Shown here piece after piece: positions 30,950 through 40,430 of a stretch of 64,000 nucleotides of DNA (position 1 is its first letter; each line of letters starts with the position of its first letter). Source of the stretch: Akkermansia massiliensis (GTDB taxonomy: Bacteria > Verrucomicrobiota > Verrucomicrobiia > Verrucomicrobiales > Akkermansiaceae); contig NZ_JAMGSI010000001.1 of assembly GCF_023516715.1 (NCBI RefSeq), positions 1 through 64,000 on the forward strand, given 5' to 3'. The notes under the pieces are model-generated. The model was not told the origin of the DNA and searched no databases. It worked only from the letters and a program-made list of their open reading frames with translations. Position numbers and translations under genes: made by a program.

Positions 30950-33679
30950 TCAGGAAAGGACTTCCGAGCAGCGTTCGCACACGTCGCTGCCGTCCGCCGC
31001 GGGTTCATACCGGCGGCAGCGCGGGCACATGGCGTGTTCCGTTTTGGCGGCGGTGGCCGCCAGCTCCGGACCGCTCTTCACGTCCAGGTCTGCAATGATG
31101 AAGAATTCCGTGGCAAAGGCGCGGTCTTCCAGCAGCGCCACCACGTCCTCGCTTTCATTCGTGGGAACGGTGAGGGTGATGGAGGCCTCATTGTTCTTGG
31201 AGAACGCCTTGGCCTTCACCTGCTCTTCAATGGCTACCTGGATGACGGACTTGATTTCCTGGAGGCGGGAAATGGCGGAGGAGGCCTCCTGGGTGTCGTA
31301 CTCCGGCATCGGCGCGGGGAAGTCCTGCTCGTGCACGCTGCCTTCATACCCGGCGTATTCCCAGGCTTCATCCGCCGTGAAGACCAGGATAGGGGCCAGC
31401 AGGCGGCACAGGGCCTTGAAGACGATGGTCATGGCCGTCTGGGTGGCGCGGCGGCGCACGGAGGTGACGTCGTCGCAGTACAGGCGGTCCTTCGTGGTGT
31501 CCACGTACAGGGCGGAAAGGTCGCTGGTGCAGAACTGGTTGATGACGCTGAACGCCTTGCGGAAGTCATAGGCTTCATAGGCTTTCAGCGTTTCCTTGAT
31601 GACGGCGTTCAGGCGTTCCAGAATCCAGCGGTCCAGGATGGGCATGTGTTCCGGGGCGACCGCCTGCGTGGCGAAGTCAAACCCGCTGATGTTGCCCAGC
31701 AGGATGCGCAGGGTGTTGCGCAGCCGTCGGTAGGGCTCCGTGACCTGCTTGAAGAGGTCTTCCCCGAAGGGGACTTCATTCTGCCAGTCCACGGAGGCGG
31801 CCCACAGGCGCACGATGTCCGCGCCGTACTTGTCGTAGTAGTAGGCGGCGTCAATGGGCTTGCCGCTCTTGGCGTCGGACTTGGAGGTCTTTTTCCCGGT
31901 GTCCTTGTCCACCACGAAGCCGTGGGTCATCACGGCCTTGTACGGGGCCTTGCCGCGCCAGGCGACGGAAAGCATCAGGGAACTCTGGAACCAGCCGCGG
32001 TGCTGGTCCGTGGCTTCCAGGTACAGGTCCGCCGGGGCGTCCAGCCCGGGGCGGGCGTCCATGACGGCCATGTGGGAACAGCCGGAATCGATCCAGACGT
32101 CCAGCGTATCCTTGCCCTTCTTCCAGGTCTTCGGCAGGCCGAGGCGTTCGCACAGGTCTTCATCGGAAAGCTCAAACCAGATGTTGGAGCCGTGGGCCTC
32201 CACCATATCCGCGATTTTGCGGACCAGGGCGGCGTCCAGAACGGCCTTTCCGTCTTCGTCAAAGAAGACGGGCAGGGGCACGCCCCAGGTGCGCTGGCGG
32301 GAGATGCACCAGTCCGGGCGCGCCTCCACGGTGCCGTAAATGCGGTTGCGGCCCCAGGCGGGCAGCCACTGCACCTTGTCTATTTCTTCCAGGGCCTGCG
32401 GTCGCAGCCTGTCCATGGAGATGAAGAACTGCTCCACGGCGCGGAAGATGATGGGCGTCTTGGAACGCCAGCAGTGCGGGTACTGGTGGCGGTATTCCTC
32501 CACGCCGAAAAGGTTGTCGTCCTTCTCCAGCATGGAGATGATGTCCTTGTTGGCGTCAAAGACGTGCTTGCCCACCAGGGAGGGAACGCCCACTTCTTCC
32601 GTGTACTTGCCGTCGTCGTCCACGGGGGAAAGGACGGGCAGTCCGTACTGGCGGCCTACGTTGTAGTCGTCCGCCCCGTGGCCGGGAGCGATGTGCACGG
32701 CGCCGGTGCCGGTGTCCGTGGTCACGAAGTCCGCCAGGATGATTTTTGACGTGCGGGGAAGGAAGGGGTGCCGGGCCTCGCAGTTTTCCAGCTCGGCGCC
32801 CTTGAACTCGCGGATGGTTTCCGCTAGGGCCCAGCCCGTCTTCTGCGCGAAGGCGTCCAGCAGGTCTTTCAGGATGATGAGGGTTTCCGTCTGGCCGTCC
32901 TTCATGAACTTGCCGGCCACATACGTGAAGCGCGGATGCAGGGCGATGCCCACGTTGGCAGGCAATGTCCACGGGGTAGTGGTCCAGATCACCATGGAGG
33001 CCTTCAGGTCCAGGGGATTGTCCAGCAGAGGGAAGCGCACGAACACGGAGGAGCTGATCTTCTCCTTGTAGTCGATTTCCGCTTCCGCCAGCGCGGTATA
33101 GGCCCCGTAGGACCACTGGACGGGCTTGCGGCTCTGGTAGACCGCGCCGTCTTCCACCAGCTTGGCGAACACGCGCAGAATGTTGGCTTCATACGCCGGC
33201 TTCATGGTCAGGTAGGGATGCTCCCAGTCACCGAAAACGCCCAGGCGGCGGAAGGAAGTCCGTTGGATGTCAATGAAGCCTTCGGCAAATTCCGCGCAGC
33301 GGCGGCGGATTTCAGCCGCGTCCAGGTCACGGGCCTTCTGCACCACCTTGAATTCGATGGGGAGGCCGTGGCAGTCCCAGCCCGGAACGTAGGGGGCGGC
33401 GTAGCCGGCCATGGTCTTGGACTTCAGGACGAGGTCCTTGAGAATCTTGTTCAGGGCAGTGCCCATGTGCACGTCTCCGTTGGCAAAGGGAGGTCCGTCG
33501 TGAAGGAGGAAACGGGGTGCGCCCTGTTCTATCCTGCGGGACAAAATTCGTTCGTACAGCCCGGTGTCTTCCCACTTTTTCAGGCGTACTGGTTCGTTTT
33601 TCGTCAGGTCCCCTCTCATGGGGAAGCCGGTCTCCGGCAACAGGATGGTGTCTTTATAATTCTTTTCGGGCGCACTCAT
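30950..33679 (-). CDS. ileS: Isoleucyl-tRNA synthetase
   Basis: Charges tRNA-Ile. The class I signature is PPFANGDVHMGTALNKIL (HMGT in place of HIGH), the KMSKS loop is present as KKTSKSDAK, and the editing domain region TTTPWTLPANVGIA is intact. The C terminus has a zinc-binding CPRCRRYEP...CERC pair of cysteine knuckles, typical of the bacterial-type enzyme. About 909 residues from MSAPEKNYKD at 33679. The upstream esterase frame overlaps its start by 26 bases. Confidence 0.95.
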   Translation of the reverse strand: MSAPEKNYKDTILLPETGFPMRGDLTKNEPVRLKKWEDTGLYERILSRRIEQGAPRFLLHDGPPFANGDVHMGTALNKILKDLVLKSKTMAGYAAPYVPGWDCHGLPIEFKVVQKARDLDAAEIRRRCAEFAEGFIDIQRTSFRRLGVFGDWEHPYLTMKPAYEANILRVFAKLVEDGAVYQSRKPVQWSYGAYTALAEAEIDYKEKISSSVFVRFPLLDNPLDLKASMVIWTTTPWTLPANVGIALHPRFTYVAGKFMKDGQTETLIILKDLLDAFAQKTGWALAETIREFKGAELENCEARHPFLPRTSKIILADFVTTDTGTGAVHIAPGHGADDYNVGRQYGLPVLSPVDDDGKYTEEVGVPSLVGKHVFDANKDIISMLEKDDNLFGVEEYRHQYPHCWRSKTPIIFRAVEQFFISMDRLRPQALEEIDKVQWLPAWGRNRIYGTVEARPDWCISRQRTWGVPLPVFFDEDGKAVLDAALVRKIADMVEAHGSNIWFELSDEDLCERLGLPKTWKKGKDTLDVWIDSGCSHMAVMDARPGLDAPADLYLEATDQHRGWFQSSLMLSVAWRGKAPYKAVMTHGFVVDKDTGKKTSKSDAKSGKPIDAAYYYDKYGADIVRLWAASVDWQNEVPFGEDLFKQVTEPYRRLRNTLRILLGNISGFDFATQAVAPEHMPILDRWILERLNAVIKETLKAYEAYDFRKAFSVINQFCTSDLSALYVDTTKDRLYCDDVTSVRRRATQTAMTIVFKALCRLLAPILVFTADEAWEYAGYEGSVHEQDFPAPMPEYDTQEASSAISRLQEIKSVIQVAIEEQVKAKAFSKNNEASITLTVPTNESEDVVALLEDRAFATEFFIIADLDVKSGPELAATAAKTEHAMCPRCRRYEPAADGSDVCERCSEVLS

Positions 33680-34796
33680 GCCCGAAAAAGGTAGCACCGG
33701 GCCCGTTTCCGGTCAACCCTGCGGTGCGGCACAAATCAGGGCCTAGCGCATTCATTCCCGCCGTGTTCCGGGGGGGGGTGCCCGCACCGGAAGGCGCATT
33801 CCCGCAGGCAGGAGCCGGGGAGGGGAGAATTCCCCGTTCCGCGAGCCATTGTTCCGCGGCCTCCGGCCATTTGTCCGTGGGCTGGCCGCGCTTCTCCATG
33901 CCGTACCCATGCCCTCCGGAGGGATAAAAATGCAGGCTGGAGGGAACGCCCTTTTCCCGGCAGGCCTGTTCCATCAGCCTGCTGTTGGCGCTGGCTACGC
34001 CGTCGTCCAGCGCGTGGACGAGGAACACGGGCGGCGTCTGCGGCGTCACCTGCCGTTCCGCGGAACACAGCTCCGCCAGATCCGCGCCGGGGGCAGGCCC
34101 CAGAATCCTGCTGCGGGTGCCCCCGTGGGTGGTTTTGGGGTCCATGGTGATGACGGGGTAGATGAGCAGGGAGAAATCCGGCCGGGCGGAAACGCTTTTC
34201 AGCGGGTTTTCCGCTTCTTCCGGCAGGGGGCGGTTCCAGAGCGTGGAAGCCATGGCAGCCAGATGGCCGCCTGCGGAAAAGCCCATGACGCCGATGCGGT
34301 GCGGGTCAACCCCCAGCGCGGAGGCATGCCGGCGCGTTACGCGCAGAGCCTGCCGGGCGTCCAGCAGAGGGCCGGGAAACCTGCCGACGGCATCATTGCT
34401 CCCGGAAACGCGGTACTTTACGACGACGCCCACCATGCCGTGCTCCGCCGCCCAGCGGGCGATATGGCCGCCTTCCTTTTCAATGGCCTGGATGGCATAG
34501 CCCCCGCCCGGAAAAATGCACAGGGCCGCGCGCCTGTCCTGCGGCTTCCATCCGGCGGGAAAGTAGAGCTGCATCTGCGCTTCCCCCACGTCCGTAATAT
34601 GTCCGGGGGATACTTGTTTCTCCTCCAGGTCCGCCGCCTTGAGCCCCAGGGAAATCCACCCGGAATGAAAGGCTCCGTGTTCCGCGGGCGGCTGGAGGGC
34701 CTCCAGCACGGACGGTTCAAACGGCGCGGCTCCGGCGTGGCCGTGAGGGAAGGCCAGGAAAAGGGCGGGAAGGAGGAAGGCAAGCTTCATGCTCAT
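33654..34796 (-). CDS. Secreted alpha/beta hydrolase (acetyl-esterase-like)
   Basis: A 380-residue frame with an N-terminal signal peptide (KLAFLLPALFLAFPHGHAGA). CIFPGGGYAIQAIEKEG forms the oxyanion region, GVMGFSAGGHLAAM holds the nucleophile serine, LVHALDDGVASANS the acid, and YPSGGHGYGM the His. It belongs with the BD-FAE/acetyl-xylan-esterase-like hydrolases. The domain ends at WLAERGIL. The following 47 or so residues read through a run of nine C (33770-33778) and into the ileS start; with eight C the protein would end at a TGA at 33752-33754. The start overlaps the M28 peptidase stop (ATGA). Confidence 0.85.
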   Translation of the reverse strand: MSMKLAFLLPALFLAFPHGHAGAAPFEPSVLEALQPPAEHGAFHSGWISLGLKAADLEEKQVSPGHITDVGEAQMQLYFPAGWKPQDRRAALCIFPGGGYAIQAIEKEGGHIARWAAEHGMVGVVVKYRVSGSNDAVGRFPGPLLDARQALRVTRRHASALGVDPHRIGVMGFSAGGHLAAMASTLWNRPLPEEAENPLKSVSARPDFSLLIYPVITMDPKTTHGGTRSRILGPAPGADLAELCSAERQVTPQTPPVFLVHALDDGVASANSRLMEQACREKGVPSSLHFYPSGGHGYGMEKRGQPTDKWPEAAEQWLAERGILPSPAPACGNAPSGAGTPPRNTAGMNALGPDLCRTAGLTGNGPGATFFGHECARKEL

Positions 34797-35863
34797 GGTT
34801 TATTGGCGAGTGAGATGACGAGTTGGGAAAGGCCCTGCACCACTTCCGCAAACTGGGGATAATCCAGCTTTTCAGCCGTGTCGCTGGTTTCATGGTAGTC
34901 GTCGCAGCGGAGGAAGGCCGTGTCCGTGGCGGCAAAGGAGGGAATGCCCTCCTTCATGTATCCCCAGTCGTCGGACCAGGAAACGCCGCGGGTGTAATAC
35001 GGGAACACGGCGGAACGGACCGGAAAGCGGCTCAAAGCGGCAAATTCCTCCGCGCAGGAGCGGGCCAGCTTGCGGCCCGTGTTGGTGGACATGAAGGCCA
35101 CGTAGTCGCAGCGGTCCGGCAGCCCGGCCAATCCGGCAACCACGGCTGACTGGCGTTTTTTGTTCACCCGCGGGGAATAGCAGCCCAGCGTTTCCAGGGC
35201 AATCATGCCGATGATTCTGTCCTTGCCCGGATGGCGTGCGACGGATTTGGCGTGCACCACGCTGCCCATGGAGGGCGTCTGGTAAAAGGGCGGCTCTTCA
35301 TTGGCATAAGCCACCAGGCACACGTCGTGCAGGGTGGGAGTGGCCGTCAGGGCGCGCGCCGTTTCCAGCAGGGCGGCCACGCCGGAAGCGTTGTCATTGG
35401 CGCCCGGCGTTCCGGTACGGGCGGGTCTGGCGGGACCGTGGTCGTGCCAGTTGTCCATGCCTACCTTGGTATCGTAATGCGCGCCCACGATGAGCATTCT
35501 GGGGCGGAGGGATGTTCCCTTTTTGGTGGCGATGAGGTTGTACGCCGTCCTGTCCTTCACGGCGCCGAATTCCCCGGAGGGCGGAATGTTCACGGCCTGG
35601 CGCGTGACGGCATAGCCCATGTCCGCCAGGGTTTTTTCAATGTAGCGGGCGGATCGCTCCATGGTGCCGGGTTTGTAGACGTTGCGTTCCCCGATGGAAT
35701 CCGCCAGATGGAACACGTGTGCTTTCAGGAGTGTTTCCGTCTGGTCCGTGTCCGGAATTTCTCCGCTTCCGCAGGGGGAAAAAAGCTTGGAGCAGGAGCC
35801 GAGGGCGACGCAGGCCGCCGCGGTGAGCAGCCCGTACTTGAGAGTTCTGGATGAGACATTCAT
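34793..35863 (-). CDS. M28-family zinc aminopeptidase, lipoprotein
   Basis: A 356-residue exported peptidase. The signal peptide ends with a lipobox (VALGSC). Metal and catalytic segments of M28 are visible: IVGAHYDTKVG, then PGANDNASGVAALLETAR with the bridging Asp, YANEEPPF with the general base Glu-Glu pair, IALETLGCYSP, and DYHETSDTAEKLDY near the end with the last His. The stop overlaps the start of the esterase gene by 4 bases (ATGA), so these two are probably translated together. Both may act on host-derived glycopeptides in the periplasm or at the surface; this is inference. Confidence 0.9.
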   Translation of the reverse strand: MNVSSRTLKYGLLTAAACVALGSCSKLFSPCGSGEIPDTDQTETLLKAHVFHLADSIGERNVYKPGTMERSARYIEKTLADMGYAVTRQAVNIPPSGEFGAVKDRTAYNLIATKKGTSLRPRMLIVGAHYDTKVGMDNWHDHGPARPARTGTPGANDNASGVAALLETARALTATPTLHDVCLVAYANEEPPFYQTPSMGSVVHAKSVARHPGKDRIIGMIALETLGCYSPRVNKKRQSAVVAGLAGLPDRCDYVAFMSTNTGRKLARSCAEEFAALSRFPVRSAVFPYYTRGVSWSDDWGYMKEGIPSFAATDTAFLRCDDYHETSDTAEKLDYPQFAEVVQGLSQLVISLANKP

Positions 35864-35896
35864 GGGGGAGTTGGAGGGTGGGGAGAGGAAGGAATG

Positions 35897-38263
35897 CTAG
35901 TGGGGAAGCGGCGGAAAATCAAGCCGCGCCGTTTCCCCCTTTTTCATGGCCAGATCCTTTTTCCTGCCCTGGTGCATGAACCGGAACCTGCCGGGACGGG
36001 TGGCGGTGGCTGTGGCCTGCACCCTGCCGTTTTGCCAGGACAGGTCCACCTTCAGCCCTCCCCGGGTGCGCAGCCCCGTGGCGGAACCCTTCTTCCAATC
36101 GTCCGCCAGGGCCGGAGCCAGCAGGATAACCTGGAAGCCGTCCTGCGTGATCTGGCTCTGAATCAGGCACTGGGCCACGCCGGAGGCAAAGCCGAAGTTG
36201 CCGTCGATCTGGAACGGGGGATGCAGGTCGAAAAGGTTGGAATTGATGTAATGCCTCAGCATGGCGTACATCCTGTCCTCCGCGGCGTTTCCGTCGCCAA
36301 GGGCGGCATAAAGGTTGATGAGCCATGCGGTGCTCCAGCCGGTCCTGATGCCGTTGTTCCCCTTGTCCGCGTACTTGCGCCGGAAATCGGCGGACTTGCG
36401 CACGGCGGCGGCATATTCAGGCGTATTGAGCACGTCCCATTCCGTGCCGGGAAACAAGCCGTAAAGATGGCTGATATGGCGATGGCCCTTCTGCATTTCT
36501 TCAAAAGGCTGCCTCCATTCCAGCACCCTCCCGTCGGAGCCAATGGCAGGCTGGGGAATCTTTTTGAGGAATTGAACGGCTTTAACCAGAGTAGGCGTCC
36601 GTATGCCCAGCTCTCCGCAGGCGTAAATGTAATTGCGGAGGGACTCCCTGCCCAGAAGCTGGTCATGAGAAGTCCCGTTGGAAACGTAGGAAAGCACGTT
36701 GGGGCCTGTGCCGTCCGGCGCGTAAAATCCGGTTTCCGGGGAGACGCCGGGGCCGGAAAGGTAATGCCCCTGATCGTCCTCCTCAAACCAGGACATGATG
36801 AAACGCGCGTTGGATTCCAGAATGGGCAGGGACTTCTTCAGGTCTTCCCTGTCTCCGGTGAAGCGGTAGCTGTCCACCAGGTGGGCGCACGCCCACGCCC
36901 CGTTCATGAGGCTGGCCCCCCATTCCGGGTTATTTCCTGAAAAATAGGTGCGTTTCCAGCAGTCCGTGTAATGGCCGAAGCAGAATCCGTCCCGTTTGAT
37001 GAAGCGCGCAAATTCCTCTCCATGAGGGCGCAGGCTGCGGACGAATTCAAGATAGGGCTGCTGGAATTCCCCCAGGCCGGTGGCATAGGAGGGCCACTGG
37101 TTCATCTGGCTGTTGATGTTCAGGAAATAGCAGCCCATCCACGCCGCCCGCAGCTCCGGATTCCACAATCCCTGCAAGCCGCAGGGAAGCTGCCCCGGCC
37201 TGGTGTGGACAATCGTGCAAAAGCGGCCGAACTGGAAAAGCTGTTCCAGAAGGTCCGGATCCTTTTCCCCTTGTTTGACCCGTTCCAGCCGCTCAGGGGT
37301 GGTCATGGCGGAAACCTCGGGAGGGGAATCCCCCAGGTCCACCTGGCAGCGCATCATGAGACGTGAAAAATAATCTTCCGTTTCCGCCGCCAGTTTTTTC
37401 CAGCCTTTTTTCTGTGCCTTCGCCAGAATTTGCCTGTTCTTGTCTGCCAGGGAATGGGTCAGGGGCTCTTCCGGCTTCCGGATATTGTAATCCGTGGAGG
37501 TGGAGGAAAGCACCAGCACTTCCCGCGCGGAATCCAGAACGACCGTTTTCCCCTTGCGGGATATGGCGGCGCCGGGAGCCAGGATGACCACCCTGTTTTC
37601 AAACCGGGTGCCCCCGTTGCTTCCCTGTCCCGTCAGGACCCAGCCATCGGGCCGTGCGTCAATCCGGGCGGACGGGTCCGGATGCTGCAAGTCCAGCGCA
37701 ACGTGGCACCCGGCCGGAAGGGTGCAGGTGATGCGGTAAGCGGCGCAATCGCTGGACGGAGCCGCCAGGATTTCCGTGGACAATTCTCCCGTGCCGAATT
37801 GAACGCGGGTGGAAGCCTTGCCCCGCTGCATGTCCAGCGTGCGCCGGTAGGAGGCAGCGGCGGGAAGCCCCTGGAATTCCACCTGGAGGAGACCTCCCTG
37901 CTGGTAATCCCCCGCGATGCTGCCGGGGGGAAGGATATCCTTCCGGAACACCTGGTCCGCGCTCCGGTATTTTCCTTCCTTGCAAAGTTCGCGCGCCTTG
38001 TCCAGGGCCTCCGCGGCGCCTTCCTTCATCTGGAAATTCTTCTTCGCGAAGATGCTTCCTTCATTGAAAACGACGATTTCCTTCGGAAAAACGCCAAAAG
38101 AAAGAATGCCCAGCCTTCCGTTGCCCGTGCCGTAGCCATCCGTCCAGATCCGTGCAGGTTCGGTGGAAGTGGCCTGCATGGGGGCGGGAGCGGCCCGGAG
38201 AGGGACGGCCGCCGCAAGAAGGCAGGGGAGGAAGAAATATTTCAAGGTTGTAGAGACAGTCAT
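35897..38263 (-). CDS. Glycoside hydrolase family 95-type alpha-L-fucosidase
   Basis: A 788-residue enzyme with a signal peptide (LKYFFLPCLLAAAVPLRA). It follows the GH95 plan: an N-terminal GYGTGNGRLGILSFG region, the INSQMNQWPSYATGLGEFQQPYLEF segment, WGASLMNGAWACAHLVDSYRFTGDRE, then GPGVSPETGF and NIDGNFGFASGVAQ-like sequence (QIDGNFGFASGVAQCLIQSQ) near the C terminus. Family enzymes remove terminal alpha-1,2-linked fucose or related sugars, as found on mucin O-glycans. Fucose linkage for this protein is not determined. It precedes the M28 peptidase by 34 bases on the same strand. Confidence 0.9.
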   Translation of the reverse strand: MTVSTTLKYFFLPCLLAAAVPLRAAPAPMQATSTEPARIWTDGYGTGNGRLGILSFGVFPKEIVVFNEGSIFAKKNFQMKEGAAEALDKARELCKEGKYRSADQVFRKDILPPGSIAGDYQQGGLLQVEFQGLPAAASYRRTLDMQRGKASTRVQFGTGELSTEILAAPSSDCAAYRITCTLPAGCHVALDLQHPDPSARIDARPDGWVLTGQGSNGGTRFENRVVILAPGAAISRKGKTVVLDSAREVLVLSSTSTDYNIRKPEEPLTHSLADKNRQILAKAQKKGWKKLAAETEDYFSRLMMRCQVDLGDSPPEVSAMTTPERLERVKQGEKDPDLLEQLFQFGRFCTIVHTRPGQLPCGLQGLWNPELRAAWMGCYFLNINSQMNQWPSYATGLGEFQQPYLEFVRSLRPHGEEFARFIKRDGFCFGHYTDCWKRTYFSGNNPEWGASLMNGAWACAHLVDSYRFTGDREDLKKSLPILESNARFIMSWFEEDDQGHYLSGPGVSPETGFYAPDGTGPNVLSYVSNGTSHDQLLGRESLRNYIYACGELGIRTPTLVKAVQFLKKIPQPAIGSDGRVLEWRQPFEEMQKGHRHISHLYGLFPGTEWDVLNTPEYAAAVRKSADFRRKYADKGNNGIRTGWSTAWLINLYAALGDGNAAEDRMYAMLRHYINSNLFDLHPPFQIDGNFGFASGVAQCLIQSQITQDGFQVILLAPALADDWKKGSATGLRTRGGLKVDLSWQNGRVQATATATRPGRFRFMHQGRKKDLAMKKGETARLDFPPLPH

Positions 38264-38311
38264 GAGAGAGGATGGGTGTCCCGTAAAAGAGGAGGTTGAT
38301 GTAAAAAGCCG

Positions 38312-38632
38312 CTATTTTTTAAACCGGCTTCCGGTACCGGCATAAATGACTGCAAACGCTATGCTGCCCACCAGAAGGCACAGGGAGACGGACAGGAGCA
38401 CGGAATTCTGGAGGATAATGCTGATGAGCCACAGCAGCATGGCGAAGGCCAGGCAGTACATGAGCTTTCCCATGAACCGGCACAGCGCGCGTTCATCGTA
38501 CTGCTTCTTCTGTTCCTTGCTCATCATATTGTAGCCTGCGATGAGGAAGGAGCATTTTCCCATGGAAAGAATGACTCCAAGAATGATGAAGCCTGCCATC
38601 ATGGCGACGGGTATCAGAATAGGTGCATCCAT
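38312..38632 (-). CDS. DUF3784-like small membrane protein
   Basis: A 106-residue protein with three membrane helices. GKCSFLIAGYNMMSKEQKKQYDERALCRFMGKLMY is the DUF3784 pattern, where a YNTMSKEEKEKYD-type segment joins two helices. Function is unknown. It lies 48 bases upstream of the fucosidase start on the same strand. Confidence 0.8.
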   Translation of the reverse strand: MDAPILIPVAMMAGFIILGVILSMGKCSFLIAGYNMMSKEQKKQYDERALCRFMGKLMYCLAFAMLLWLISIILQNSVLLSVSLCLLVGSIAFAVIYAGTGSRFKK

Positions 38633-38803
38633 AAGCCGGAAAAATGGGGGAAATGAAAGTCCGCGGCAACTCGCCCGGATAAGTACGTAGAGTGGTCTTT
38701 AAGGGAATACGTTAGGGAAATGGTTTTTTTTCAGCGGAAGAAAAAGCGTCTGTTTTTTCTGCCGGAAGCTTTCGCAAGGCAGCGCCGCGGCCTGTTTTTT
38801 GCG

Positions 38804-39307
38804 TCAAAACAGGAAGTAGCAGGAGCAGAACCAGGCGATGATGAGCAGGCCGCAGGTGAATTCCAGCAGCAGCCCGGTGAGCATTCCCAGCGCCGCGCCG
38901 GAGCCTGCCTTGAAGGCGGCCATGATGTCTTTTCTGGCAAAGATGAGTTCCGCCAGCAGCGCCCCCAGGAACGGCATGAACAGAAGGCCCACGATGGGGG
39001 TGAAAAGGATGCCGCCCACCACGGCGCCGATGATGGCTCCCCAGATGCCGGCGGCGGTGCTGCCGAATTTTTTGGCCCCCATGCCTCCGGAGAGCTTGTC
39101 AATGACCAGGCCGCCCGCAACCATCAGCGCCAGGACGGTCCATTCCCACCACGCCAGGTGCCTGCTGCCCATCACTCCCTGCCAGATGCACCCTGCCGCA
39201 ATGATAATGATGCCGGGGAGCATGGGAATAAGCGTGCCGATCAGCCCCATGCCGAACAGCAGCAGGGTGACGCACCAGACGAGGGTTTCTGAAAGGACGG
39301 GTGGCAT
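38804..39307 (-). CDS. DUF456-family membrane protein
   Basis: About 167 residues with several helices and many glycines. LLFGMGLIGTLIPMLPGIIIIAAGCIWQG is the opening of the DUF456 pattern, followed by KLSGGMGAKKFGSTAAGIWGAIIGAVVGGI and FMPFLGALLAELIF. Function unknown. Start at 39307 (MPPVLSETL) is chosen over an upstream ATG; the gene is divergent from the beta-lactamase. Confidence 0.8.
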   Translation of the reverse strand: MPPVLSETLVWCVTLLLFGMGLIGTLIPMLPGIIIIAAGCIWQGVMGSRHLAWWEWTVLALMVAGGLVIDKLSGGMGAKKFGSTAAGIWGAIIGAVVGGILFTPIVGLLFMPFLGALLAELIFARKDIMAAFKAGSGAALGMLTGLLLEFTCGLLIIAWFCSCYFLF

Positions 39308-39435
39308 GCCTCCCTTCTTATCAGGAAGGGAGGCGTGTGGCAAGGCTTCTGCCCGGCTTGCGGATGACGGAAAAAAGGGGGGAAGTGCATGGATTGCTGT
39401 TGCGGTTTTTGCGAGCGTGGTATAGAATGGCGCCC

Positions 39436-40356
39436 ATGACTTTCACCGGTTCTTTTCTGCGTGGCTGCATGGTGTGCTCCTGCGCTCTTTCTCTGGGTGT
39501 TATGCCCGTGGTGGCCGCGTCTCCCGCGGCTGATTCCGCCGCTGTGCAGAAGCTGGCTCATTCCCTGAAAGCCCGTGTGGGCATGGCCGCAGTGATGCTG
39601 GACACGGGGGAGGCCGTGGCGGTAGGTGATGAGACTGCCTATCCCATGCAGAGCGTCTTCAAATTCGTGCTGGCCCTGTCCGTGCTCAAGCGGGTGGACC
39701 AGGGAGCCCTGAATCTGGAACAGATCATCCATATACGCCCGGAGCAGTTGGTAAAAGACACGTGGAGTCCCCTGCGGGAGCGCTTTCCGCAGGGCGGTGA
39801 TTTTTCTTTAAAGGAACTGCTGCGCGTGACCGTTCAGGAGAGCGACAACAACACGTGCGACCTCCTGTTTGCCCTCATCGGCGGGACGGAGACCGTGCAG
39901 AAGGATTTGAAGGAATGGGGCATCAGCGGCATCAACGTCCGGTTTACGGAAGACGAGATGCTGCGGAATCATGAATTGCAGTACGCCAACTCGAGCCGTC
40001 CGTCAGCCATGAATGCCCTGCTGCGCGCGTTTGACGAGGGTAAGATACTGAACAAGGACACGCAGCGGCTTCTCTGGGACATGATGGCCGGCTGCGCTAC
40101 GGGGACTACGCGCCTGAAAGGGAAGTTGCCGCAGGATTATGTGGTGGCGCACAAGACCGGATCGGGCTTCACCACTCCGGAGGGCGTGATCACCGCCGTC
40201 AATGACGTCGGCATCATCGTTCTTCCCAATGGGCGGAAAATGGCGGTCTCCGTGTTCGTCATGGATTCAAAGGATTCCGCTCCCGCCTGCGAGAAGGTGA
40301 TCGCCTCCATGGCCCGCTGGCTGTGCACGGAATGGCAGGCCGCCGCCGCCAAGTAG
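39436..40356 (+). CDS. Class A beta-lactamase, A2-like subgroup
   Basis: A 306-residue exported serine beta-lactamase. After the signal region (to about residue 28) the active-site elements are all present: SVFK (Ser 73, Lys 76), SDN (136-138), Glu 172 in RFTEDEM as the deacylation base, and KTG (240-242). The longer Omega region and the EDEM spacing resemble CfxA/PER-type subclass A2 enzymes. It would be expected to hydrolyse some penicillins or cephalosporins, but activity cannot be read from sequence. No mobile element flanks it and its base composition matches the neighbours, so it looks chromosomal and resident. Confidence 0.9.
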   Translation: MTFTGSFLRGCMVCSCALSLGVMPVVAASPAADSAAVQKLAHSLKARVGMAAVMLDTGEAVAVGDETAYPMQSVFKFVLALSVLKRVDQGALNLEQIIHIRPEQLVKDTWSPLRERFPQGGDFSLKELLRVTVQESDNNTCDLLFALIGGTETVQKDLKEWGISGINVRFTEDEMLRNHELQYANSSRPSAMNALLRAFDEGKILNKDTQRLLWDMMAGCATGTTRLKGKLPQDYVVAHKTGSGFTTPEGVITAVNDVGIIVLPNGRKMAVSVFVMDSKDSAPACEKVIASMARWLCTEWQAAAAK

Positions 40357-40430
40357 CGGACGGCCTTCCCCGGAACATGTTTTAAGCTTGGAAAGGGGGC
40401 CGCTATCAGGCAAGGTGTGCCGCGTTATTC

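Noticed and set aside
29819-32749. 976-codon plus-strand frame across DUF1573, lspA and ileS
   Set aside because: Antisense to well-supported genes; His/Gly/Val/Arg-rich composition is typical of shadow frames.
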